In this document: positions 1 through 30,911 of the stretch, in pieces
How the letters are laid out: each line of letters starts with the position of its first letter
Position numbering within the stretch: the first letter of the stretch is position 1
Origin: Schistocephalus solidus
Lineage: Eukaryota > Platyhelminthes > Cestoda > Diphyllobothriidea > Diphyllobothriidae
NCBI GenBank assembly: GCA_017591395.1
Contig: WEDG01000804.1
Coordinates: 26,001-90,000, forward strand
Length of the DNA stretch: 64,000 nucleotides
Direction: 5' to 3'
Position numbers and translations under genes: made by a program
The notes under the pieces: model-generated
What the model saw: only the letters and a program-made list of their open reading frames with translations
Told to the model about the DNA's origin: nothing
The model's database searches: none

Positions 1-486
1 TTCTAAGATTACGAACGAACAAGAGAGTAATCGAATATATACTAAGATTTTGTGATAAAATGTCAATATTCTGCAACATTTGTTTCAAGTTTCCTTATTC
101 GTTTATAGTCAACTGCAGACCGAAATTGTCTTGACAGGCTTCGCGTACGCCATGACAGCGAAAAGTGGTGGCCTACCATCGCGTCTCGTATATATGCACG
201 TTTAAGATTCTAATTATCGGTGTGGTAAAAAAAATACATTCACACAAGTTTATGACAGCATTTATTGGTAAAAAACGTCATAAATTTGCAAAACTTAATT
301 TTAAGACTAAATGTAACCTTGTTTTTCCGAAAACAACGTGATCTATCGAACCGGCATTCACCTGATTTTTTTGGAAACAAAAAAATTTTCCGTTCTCTGA
401 AGGGATATATTCCAATTTTTTCCGGCGTATATTAATGTTCATTCATTGTACTGCGCACCAAAGCAAAATGCTGTGATCCGTAGCTT
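1..486. other. AT-rich sequence, no feature seen
   Basis: AT-rich, no credible coding frame, splice-flanked exon or repeat recognised. It lies downstream of the DCC-like gene's 3' end. Confidence 0.5.
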
Positions 487-668
487 TTAATAGCGTAAAA
501 AAATTCCTGTATAGCAAGAAACGTCGGATTTTGCCCAATTTTGCCCCGTTTTTCCTTGAATAAACTGAACTGCCCCGTTTTTGAGCTGTACCTTATAATA
601 GCGTACACAAATTCCGGGATGGCAAGAAACGTCAGATTTTGCCCCATATAGCCCCGTTTTCCCATTAC
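487..668. repeat. Two-copy direct repeat, about 107-bp period
   Basis: The block starting tagcgtaaaaaaattcctgt at about 491 recurs at about 598 (tagcgtacacaaattccggg). Both continue through agcaagaaacgtc.gattttgccc and end near gccccgtttt. The mirrored reading frames here are shadows of the repeat, not genes. Confidence 0.7.
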
Positions 669-889
669 TTAACCAACCTGAAGTGAACTCTTTATTAGTT
701 AACAGCTTTTTTTGCATCAATTTAATACAAAAAAACAGAAGTAACAACTTAAAATGCCTGCCCTGCTACTACCACAGACCCTGGTATACACATTTCATGA
801 GTTGGGCAAAATCTACTGTTCATATTGAGTTTGAACGCTTCAATTTACTGCCAAAATCTCAGATACGTGTTTCGTCGATATGCTGCAGC

Positions 890-1130
890 TGCATGGCACA
901 GCTGCAAGTGGTTCGGATCACCAGTGGGTCCCCCAGCCACTGGACTGAATGCAAGGTCCGAGTTATCCTGTCAGTTGGCAACCATTCAGATCACGACCTT
1001 AACCGATCCTTGGTAGTCTGAAGGGCGTCAGATTCTTTATAGCAAGAAAAATACACTCGCTATTCCCATTCCCAGCCCCCAGCCACTGCCCGAGCTGCTC
1101 AGTTATCTGGTGCACGGAATGGGTGCAGTA
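890..1130 (-). mobile_element. Fragment of ZF-LINE 3' region
   Basis: Contains, reversed, the diagnostic string of this family (gttgccaactgacaggataa in its own orientation) and neighbouring CACTGGTG/GGAGTGGC-like segments. Degenerate and 5'-truncated. Confidence 0.6.
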
Positions 1131-2400
1131 GCTGTCATAGTTAATGATCTTGTCCATTCGTGCGAAACACTTCCTAACTCCGGGTACCCTTCAAGCCTGC
1201 AATCCATAAGCCAAATCATCAAGTCAACTACGTAACCCCTTTCCTGGACTCGTCAAATCAAAAATTGTCTAGTCCCTCCTAAAGACGCTTTAACTTAAAT
1301 CTTCGCTCCACAAACGAATCGAAGCAAGAGCGGTCAACAGGGTTCTTTTTTTCTCCAATTTTTTTTCTCTTGTGAAGTTCACTCTTACCCGTAATCTACA
1401 CTCTGGGAGGAAAAAGATATGCTATCATCGTGTGCCATGGTCACAAAAACACACAAAGAGGAAGCCGAGTGCCTATGCTGCCAAAATTTACTCATACGCA
1501 GCAGGTGCCAATGGCACACACCGGTTCCAGTCATACATTCGCTAGTAGTTTAGTCTAAGATAGGCTGTAGCAACCTGTGGTCCTCTGCTTGTCTGATTTC
1601 TGGTTGTCTAGGCAGTAGTACTTGCAACAATCGACGCTGGATACTACGACACCTGAAAGTATTTTGAGGATCCATATCCAAACGGTGACAATAATTAACG
1701 CTCGAGGGATGCTCTTTGTCAGCAGAGATTCGAAAGAATCGCATTCTTCAGTAGACGGTTCCTTCTGGTTCACTGCACGAAATACTGCGAGATAAAAGCA
1801 ACACTACATTTTCCCAGTCGTGAATGATCCCCGAAACAACTCAGTCTTCTTCCATCACGAAAATTTCAAATGTCCAGTCAGCGTCTCCAGTGAGGTTTTG
1901 ACTATGTCATCGGCACCGCACATTTTAACAAACGTCTCGCAAGGGTGATGTAAACGCGAGTATAAGTGATTGAGCAGCCATGCAACGGCAGCCATCTACA
2001 TCGCAACTGAGTGTGCTGAGAAAGAAGGCTAACTCAGTGTAGAATTCATTCTACCTTACCTTTTTCTTGTATTTGTGGCCTGTCTAAACCTTTAGGTTAA
2101 CTGCTGTACGAAATTGGCACGTAAAAGCTCCCGTCTAACGTGTGCCACGTGTATGAACGGCGAGGTATCAATCAGTGCATTTTCGTGAACAACCTGCTTT
2201 TGGATGCCGCATGTGAATAGGAAGTGCAACGTCGTATTTTCAGAATGACGGTGGTAAAAGTTAAACGCACCCGGGAATATTATACCAAATTACTACTACT
2301 TTATCACAATAAGTAGGCAGTTATGTATAAATGCGGGTAAGACACGAAAGAGCACCCGCGTAACAGCACATGCTGCCCGACTGCCGTAAGCACAGCAAAG
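1131..2400. other. Intergenic sequence downstream of the DCC-like gene
   Basis: No coding region, RNA gene or clear repeat recognised. Short open frames near 1550-1770 lack start context, splice sites or recognisable motifs. Confidence 0.4.
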
Positions 2401-2426
2401 ATGGGAGGAGCAGATAGAAAAAATGC

Positions 2427-2432
2427 TTTATT
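2427..2432 (-). promoter_or_regulatory. Poly(A) signal of the DCC-like gene
   Basis: AATAAA on the minus strand, about 330 nt past the stop codon, with no other canonical hexamer noticed closer to the stop. It would define a 3' UTR of roughly 340-360 nt covering 2400-2762, which includes an interrupted purine/pyrimidine stretch near 2650-2760. Confidence 0.55.
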
Positions 2433-2762
2433 TTAAAAGAAGTCTCTTCAGCAATCGACTATAACAGTGTGTCAGTGCGGACACACTATAGAGCGCGGTG
2501 TACTTTGAGTAAAGTTAGGTTGTCGCAGGAATGGTATCTCTGCTGTCGCTAGTACAAGAGTTTGGAAGAAAAGGCCAGAGATTATATAATGCGAGGATGA
2601 AGGTGCGAGGGTATGGGAGCAATGGTTGGGATAGCAAGAGTATGTTGGGGCAAAAACTGTTTTTTTTTCGCGCATCTATATATATAGGTCTGTACGGAAG
2701 TATGGGGGGGTCGATGGTGCTTCTACGCTGGGAAGAGAGAAGGAGGACAAACAACGGGCGCT

Positions 2763-24277
<21,515 letters not shown>

Positions 24278-24929
24278 CTAAAGAAAGAGAGAGAAGGGTG
24301 GATAAGCGAGGACAAAACCCACTTTCCCGGTCGACCTAGAAATGCCCCTCTTCTTGCCCCTAGAATGACCGACTTCTGATGGAAGTGTAAAACGGACGAT
24401 TCCAACCCTGAGGCAGTGGCCAGAGAGTCGGTTTTTGGCGGGCCAAGCAGATCAAAGTCTCGCAAGCCACGATGTAGAAAAGAGGCCTAACCGAGCAGGT
24501 TAATCGCGAGTTCTTTAGATAGTCGTGGGATGCAACAGTTGCTAGGGCTTTTAAGCGCAGATGAGATGTCAAAATGCCTACACCTGTCTTCTTCGCCAGA
24601 CTCGGGGAACAGAGACCCACAAAGAAGCAAGCTGATATGCCTATTTTTAATCTCATGCTGTGATGAAGGTCATAAAATTAACGATATGGATGCTAGGTTG
24701 GTCTACATTGCATCCTAAATGATGCGCGTACTTCTATGATCCGCTTCACATTTTTCCGCGCCAATACAGAGTAGGATGAATCTACCAACTTACTTTATTT
24801 CGGTATGTTTAGCTCATTCGGTTTGCGAAAAGGACTATGTAATACGCGAATTTGGACTTTCACGAGCGCTGTGGACTTTAAAGTTGCCATTATCGGACTG
24901 AAGGTCATCGAAGAGCTGGGTTATTATAA

Positions 24930-25060
24930 GCGCTGGCTTGGGTAATGATTTGGATTTTGGGTTCAGGTTAGGTTTGAGTTAATGGCTTACGATTAGGAGT
25001 TGGGGTGAGGGTTTTAAGACTCGAGTTTAGGTTACGATTGCGTTGGACTTTTTCCTAAAG
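24930..25060 (+). repeat. Degenerate telomere-like GGTTAG block
   Basis: Repeated imperfect G-rich hexamers (gggttcaggttaggtttgag, ggttttaagactcgagttta). Similar blocks occur at 57755-57845 and, in the opposite sense, 60495-60610. TTAGGG is the flatworm telomere repeat, but these are too degenerate to be a recent telomere insertion. Confidence 0.5.
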
Positions 25061-25079
25061 ACTTATGGCTTAAGGGTGC

Positions 25080-25885
25080 CCTCATTGCAAGTTGATACAC
25101 TTAAGACTATCACTGTTTCCTAGAGGTTGCCACTTTAAAGGCTACCGAATGACGCTATATGCCTGATCATGCCGGCAACCCAGTGTTGTGAGCTGAGCGG
25201 CTGGCCAGTGGGCTTGGAGTCAGACGGTGATGGCCTGGTTTTGGTATTCCTGGTCTTAGTGTCAAGGGGACCAGGTTTTGCTGTGGCGTGCGAAGATGGA
25301 TTCACTGGCCTTCTCAGTCACTGCGCCCACTCCCGCATCAGATCGCTTTCCGACTCTGACGGTGGTCTGATTGTGGAGGTGGGGGAGAGGATGAGGTCAA
25401 CAGCTCATCGCATTTCCTCACTATCAATAAGGTGATGTGTTTGAAGCTTTCGTGGTTCGCTACAAGTCGTGGCTTGGAAGGTTGCCAACTGACGGGATAA
25501 CTTGGACCATGTGGTCAGCCAAATGTGTGTACACTTGTGCACAATGGACAACTGGCGGACTAAGAGTTAGGCTGCAATGAATCCTTCTTACTGTGGCCTT
25601 TATGACATTCCCACTCAGCTGGGATCCTAGTCGCCCCTCTCTTGTGTTATTGTGTCTTTGTTTTGTCTTGGACCAAAGTGCGTGAGCCTGTGCCCTCTCC
25701 CATCTCCGGTCTTCTTGACTCTGTCTTAACATCGGGCACAGGTGGGGGGGAGTGGAGCAGAGAGTGAGGTAGATGCCCCGCAAGTCTGCGCTCACTATAA
25801 TCCCGTGACGTTCACCATCCTTGCACCACCCTGCTGTTGAGCATACGCTGGAGGGCGTTGGACTACGACGATCGAACTGTCGAGT
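25080..25885 (+). mobile_element. ZF-LINE 3' region, near full length
   Basis: Starts with the post-finger linker (ccctcattgcaagttgatac), then both halves of the internally duplicated 3' region and the ending gttgagcatacgctggaggg. No finger coding is left. Confidence 0.75.
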
Positions 25886-26189
25886 AAATGGTTCGGGTTA
25901 CCCATGATAGGCACGGCCACGTTTGGCTTTCGGCTTGTAGGTAACTAAACTTTTTCCAGTGGGTTTACATACCCCACTCTATCCATTTAACTCCTTAGCT
26001 AGATCACTTATAGATCCATTCTGTCTGCCTCCAAAGCAAGTGGTATAGACAACTGGATGACAAATTGTCCCATGAACACTAGGTAGTTGACAGGTTCGGG
26101 AAGAGGGAGTGAGGCCGTTAATTGGAAATCCTTCCTCATGACAATTCAACCTAATCGTGACGCGTTTGAGTTTATAACGACGCGTCAAG

Positions 26190-26510
26190 TGTTGTGGCTT
26201 GGAAGGCTACCACCTGACGGGATACTTCAGGACTAAGAGACAGGCTGCGATGCCGCTTTCACAATTTGGTCATTAAGACATTCCCAATCATGTAGTTTTC
26301 ACAAGGTCGTGCGTGGCACTCGTAAACGGGTTTTCTAATTTTGTCAACCACTGTGTCTGCACAAACTTCCGGTCACCTTGAGAGTCTTTTGTCCTCACAA
26401 CAAGCCGGTTGAGGGAGTCGAAAGTGCATTAGATGCCGTGCAAATCTGCTTCGCTCCCGAACCGTTGGGCTTACGCGTTCGATGTCATCGATTATAATGG
26501 TTGAATTGTT
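26190..26510 (+). mobile_element. ZF-LINE 3' region, degenerate partial copy
   Basis: Opens with tggcttggaaggctaccacctgacgggata-like sequence and keeps the spaced landmarks (gactaagagacaggctgcga; aagtgcattagatgccgtgc) with heavy divergence. Confidence 0.5.
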
Positions 26511-28349
26511 GACAAACTTGCCAAGTGACGTTCACAGAATCAGCGAAGGCCTAAACTGAGAGTCAGGAGCAGAACCCAACCGCTTCGATTTCAAAATTAA
26601 ACTGAATTTTTTGAATGCGCTAAGATGACTGTGTAATGAGTTGATTCGCATCAAGGAGAACGCGCCAAGTACAAATAGGACCGTCTCCAAATTTCGTTGT
26701 AGAATGTCAGGGCGCAATTCTGAGATGCTGAATTTAGTCTGTTAAGAAGGTTAAGATTTCTTCGGAACATTTAGTTTCCCAGGACGATAGCATCATCTCA
26801 AGATATATCAGTCAGAACTTCTTTCCAAGTGCCTGCAGAAACCTCTCAACAAAAAGTGACTGCTTAATTATGATCAATTTTTTTCATTGGTTTGATATGA
26901 TTTAATCAATTAAAAATATTTACTACACATCGTACATAAAAAGTTACTTTCTTGAACGCAATTCGCAGAAAATTACGTCTTCTCCTAATTTTATTTCTGA
27001 AGAAATTGTATTTTTCTATTTCAATAAAGTTTCTAATTATCAGATTTTTAAGATCCTGTAATTTCCATTCATAAAATATTTTACCTATCCATGTATTAGT
27101 GCTACTTGTAAAGTGTACAAAAATGGTCAACATATATTGAAAAATTGTATGAGCTTACAGAAATGTGCGATTTTTCTTGGGGGTGCATGCAGTTTGGAAA
27201 CCCTAAATGCAAGTGTAACGACAGGTCGGGTTCGAAATTATTTGACAATCGTGAAAGTTTTCTAAAACCGAAGCATACCATTTCTTCAAATATACTATAA
27301 GGAGACGTAATTACCTCCATGTTTCCTATTACAAATTTGTAAAGTTATATGGGTATAACAAAGAAATGAAATAATACTTATGAATTAAGTAATAATTTTG
27401 CAGGCGGCCGGTGAGAAGGTCATTCAAAAGCCGACACCCTAACGTGACTGAAGTGTCTTGGGATTAAGTTGCCCGATAAGTAGTAGTATGACACTAATTA
27501 AGCAATCACAAACACAATAGAATTTCCCTTAAAATTTCGTGAGATTGGGCATCTACTGTGTAGGCCATGAAGCCAACCGAGACACATGGCAAATTGGCGT
27601 TGTACGGCAAATGTCACCGTAATCACAAACTTTAGCAGGCCCCTGGTTGAAGGCGGCTGCCGCTGGGAGAAGCGATAGGTGGGCCACCCGAACAACGGAG
27701 AAGTGTTAGGTGAAACACGACGCAAACCCCACCTACCTGATCGTTTGCGGTGCGGCTTTTGAGAATACCAAACGTCAGGAATCAGCTCCCTGAAGGACCT
27801 AAAGTAGAGGCAAAAACACACAATAGATATTTCATGCAAACAGCGCCCATTTTGTGGAATGGCAACATAAAATTGGGCAGCAAAGAAATAGCGCGGAGAG
27901 TGGTGGGCCGGTCGAAATGCGGATAGGTGTGTAGGGTGATGTCAAACTTAAATGGACAGAGCGAAATCCTGGATTTCATGGTACTGAAGGCTTTCCGACA
28001 GTCGCAACACAGCTAGCTACTTCAAATGAACAAAAATCCCTTTTTTCACCGTCCCCTTTCTCTTCTCGTTTTTCGATGCACATAAAAAAGGCGATTATTC
28101 TACCAAGAAAGTTGTGACAAATTGGCCTTTCGGATCCTCTGTTTTTGCAGAAAATGTCATCTCTCGAAGACAGCATTTGAAAAATGATAACATTTCGGGT
28201 GATAAAGTAGAGAAGGGGAAGTATTTGAGACCCACAGGTGCAGAAAAATCTTCGAAGGTTTCTTAAGTCACCTTTTATATGAAAAACACTCCAAATGATT
28301 AGAAGCATACCGCACCTGAGGTAATTCATGAAATAGGGTCAAGTTTACA
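26511..28349. other. AT-rich stretch with no recognised gene
   Basis: From 26880 to 27400 the sequence is strongly AT-rich. Open frames on the minus strand (27498-27839, 27976-28329) have no recognisable domain and no convincing exon boundaries. Confidence 0.4.
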
Positions 28350-29224
28350 AAAATGTCTAATCAATCGGAGACCGGCCCAAATCTTGCGACCGACACTTGA
28401 AAGTAATGATGAAGGGCCTTCAGCTAGATGAGAATACTATGTTGGGTAAAAGTATATATATATATCGGGGAAATAATTTCTGAAATTATTAAGTGCAGGA
28501 CATGGAGTCAGGTGATTCGGACATGACGTTTTAGAGTAAGACCCTACATTTTCAATGAAACTTTGGGTCGAGACAATCAACCAATGTGAATAACCACGCA
28601 CTGATTCTACAAACAGTAGTACTACAAAGTTGTATGAATCTTATATGACAAAGACATTATACCGTACTTCCGACATAGGTACTAGATAAAACGTTATGTC
28701 CGAATCACCTGAATCCATGTCCTGCAATTAATAATTTCAGAAATTATTTCCGCGATTATTCTCTGGAGTCCATATACCAGAAACTGCATAGAGAACGCTG
28801 GGGGACCCACTGAGAAGCCGAACCCCTCGTTGCTGCGTCACGCAGCAGCAGAAACATCGGCGAAAAACGTGTCTGGGCTTTTAGCTAGTACCTAGGTCGG
28901 AAGTACGGTATAATGTCTTTGTCATATAAGATTCATACAACTTGTAGTACTACTTGTTTGTAGAATGGGCATTGCGTGGTTATTCCACATTGGTTGATTG
29001 TCTTCGACCCAAAGTTTCATTGAAATGTAGGGTCTTACTCTAAAACGTCATGTCCGAATCACCTGACTCCATGTCCTGCACTTAATAATTTCAGAAATTA
29101 TTTCCCCGATATATATATATACTTTTACCCAACATAGTATTCTCATCTAGCTGAAGGCCCTTCATCATTACTTTCAAGTGTCGGTCGCAAGATTTGGGCC
29201 GGTCTCCGATTGATTAGACATTTT
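28350..29224. repeat. 875-bp near-perfect palindrome built from retrozyme-like units
   Basis: The left arm (28350 to about 28690) is the reverse complement of the right arm (about 28885 to 29224), from aaaatgtctaatcaatcgga at the left end to tgattagacatttt at the right. The spacer of about 195 bp holds the hammerhead-like motif. Arms include ctgaaggcccttcatcatta, a mirrored (TA) tract, and aataatttcagaaattattt. Part of the arms belongs to the 354-bp unit seen again at 30479-30856; the outer about 100 bp of each arm does not recur there. Confidence 0.9.
28798..28886 (+). ncRNA. Type I hammerhead ribozyme-like motif, copy 1
   Basis: Stem I CCCA (28806-28809) pairs with TGGG (28874-28877), with an internal loop and an outer GCT/AGC pairing. 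The core box is CTGAGAA (28810-28816), one change from CUGANGA. Stem II is GCCGA (28817-28821) with TCGGC (28857-28861), all five pairs intact, and an inner hairpin GCTGCG-TCA-CGCAGC. GAAA is at 28862-28865. Stem III is minimal and partly mispaired here. The predicted cleavage site is after C28873. Self-cleavage would yield a unit-length RNA. Structure is inferred by eye; activity in this copy is doubtful because of the core change. Confidence 0.75.
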
Positions 29225-29230
29225 GCGCAG

Positions 29231-29661
29231 TCTCCTCAGACTCATAACCTGTGATCGGGCAGGTGTTGCCATGGCGAATAGCCTGGTAAGTTTCCTCCAC
29301 AGCCTCGACCTCGATGAGCTCTTCGTTCTTCAGCGTGATCCCAATGCAATTTTTGGAAAAAGCGACTCCTTGGTATAAACTTCCTAGAACAGGTTCTCAT
29401 GCGTTTGGAGTTAGCAGACTTACTGCTCCAGGTCTTGGTCTTATCTGGGCATCATCTCGAGCGTGTTCAGTTGGACTGCTTTGCAGAAGGGTCCCACAGG
29501 TCTCTCCTGGAGCATTTTGAGGCAGAAGGATTGGCCGACTATGATAAACGACTACTTTTGAATTTGAATCCCATTATCTCCATCGCAATCAAAATTTGTT
29601 CGCATCTTATTCGACTATGTGACAAAGAGCAGGAGAGTTTCCTTAAATATCTCGTTCAAAA
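29231..29661 (+). CDS. Coding-like segment, unidentified, with a frameshift or 20-nt gap
   Basis: After an acceptor-like ttttgcgcag the frame reads LLRLITCDRAGVAMANSLVS, then LDLDELFVLQRDPNAIF and GKSDSL up to about 29372. The coding character then continues two bases out of frame: INFLEQVLMRLELADLLLQV, LDCFAEGSHRSLLEHFEAEG and DKEQESFLKYLVQK, ending at AAAAG/gttagt. It looks like amphipathic helices of a helical-repeat protein, and codon use is protein-like. I do not recognise the family. The frame change is either a single-base indel (pseudogene or sequence error) or an implausibly short 20-nt GT-AG intron (29373-29392). It could be an internal exon of an unrelated gene or a captured exon fragment, since it abuts the palindrome. 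Confidence 0.4.
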
Positions 29662-29849
29662 GGTTAGTTTTTTGATTACAGTTGTAGCTGTAATCGTCTA
29701 AAAAGCTTCTTTGTATTGCCCCTCTCTTTCCAAACCTTTTTGTCCCTCATTTGCACGTTTAGACAGACTGATCTCAGAAAGCAAGTACATTCGTACTATG
29801 CACTTGCATATATTTCACTATGGTGAGATGGCTGCTCCATATCCCCTGA

Positions 29850-30477
29850 GTTTGTGAATCCTGGTGTGTGCGTTATGGGGGCCAGGTCGTGCTGTGGCGC
29901 GCGAAGACGGGTACGCCAATCCGTCAGTTAATGCGCCCACTCCCACATCAGGCAACTGACTGGCTCGGACAGTGGTCTGATTGTGGGGGGTGGGGGAGAG
30001 TGAGGTCGAGAGCTCAGCGTATTTTCCTCACTATAAACAATCTGACGCGCTTGAAACTATCACGGTGCGCTAAAAGCCGTGGCTTGGAAGGTTGCCAACT
30101 GACGGGATAACTCGGACCGCGTGGTCAGCCCAATGTGTGTTTTGTGTGGAGTGGCTGACTGGCGGACTGAGAGTCAGGTTGCAATGGCTCCTTCTTAATG
30201 TGGCCTTTATGGCACTCCCACTCCGTGGGATCCGAGCCAGGTGTGGTGGCACGCCCAGGGGCGGCTTAGGCCGCGCCAGCCACCTGCGCCCTCTCCCATC
30301 TCCGGTCTTCTTTGACTCTGTCTTGACACCGGACTCAGGTGGGGAGGAGGAGAGAGTGCGGTAGCTGCAGCGCAAGGCTACTATCACTTAAAACTAATTC
30401 ACGCGCAAGTCACCGTCTCTGCACCACCTGGTGTGGAGCATACGGTGGACCTCGTCGAAATCGACGGTCGAACTGCC
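29850..30477 (+). mobile_element. ZF-LINE 3' region
   Basis: Contains gtcgtgctgtggcgcgcgaa, the central gttgccaactgacgggataa, the CGCCCAGGGGCGGCTTAGGC G+C-rich part, catctccggtcttctttgac, and the end ggagcatacggtggacctcg. The retrozyme-like unit starts immediately after it at 30479. Confidence 0.8.
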
Positions 30478-30478
30478 A

Positions 30479-30857
30479 GGTCGGAAGTAAGGTATAACGC
30501 CTTTGCCATATAAGATTCATACTACTTGAAGTACTACTTGTTTGTAGAATGGGCTTTACGTGGTTATTCCACAGAGGTTGATTGTCTTCGACCCAAATGT
30601 TTATTGAAATTTCAGGTCTGACCCTAAAAGGTCATGTCCGATTCATCTGACTCAATGTCCTGCAATAAATAATTTCAGAAATTATTTCCCCGATTATTCT
30701 CTGGAGTCCATATACCAGAAACCGCATAGAGAACACTGGGGGACCCACTGAGGAGCCGAACCCCTCGTTGTTGCGTCACGCAGCAGCAGAAACATCGGAG
30801 AAACACGTGTCTGGGCTTTAAGCTAGTACCTAGGTCGGAAGTACGGTAAAATGACTT

Positions 30858-30861
<4 letters not shown>
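30479..30861 (+). mobile_element. Retrozyme-like 354-bp unit followed by the start of a second unit
   Basis: The unit start ggtcggaagtaaggtataac (30479) recurs as ggtcggaagtacggtaaaat at 30833, giving a 354-bp head-to-tail period. The second copy runs about 28 bp and then dissolves into a (TA)n tract. Most of the first unit matches the palindrome at 28350-29224 in sequence and order. Units of this size bearing one hammerhead each and lying in tandem are the described form of metazoan retrozymes. Confidence 0.75.
30738..30822 (+). ncRNA. Type I hammerhead ribozyme-like motif, copy 2
   Basis: Stem I is CCCA (30744-30747) with TGGG (30812-30815). The core box CTGAGGA (30748-30754) matches CUGANGA exactly. 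Stem II is GCCGA (30755-30759) with TCGG plus A (30795-30799), so the pair nearest the core is lost. GAAA is at 30800-30803. Stem III is CAC/GTG (30804-30809), then TC with predicted cleavage after C30811. Three-pair, loopless stem III is typical of PLE and retrozyme hammerheads, which are thought to work as dimers. Compared with copy 1, each copy is intact where the other is damaged. Confidence 0.8.

Positions 30862-30910
<49 letters not shown>
30862..30910. repeat. (TA)n microsatellite
   Basis: Pure TA repeat interrupting the second retrozyme-like unit at its catatata site, from which it probably expanded. Confidence 0.95.
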
Positions 30911-30911
<1 letters not shown>

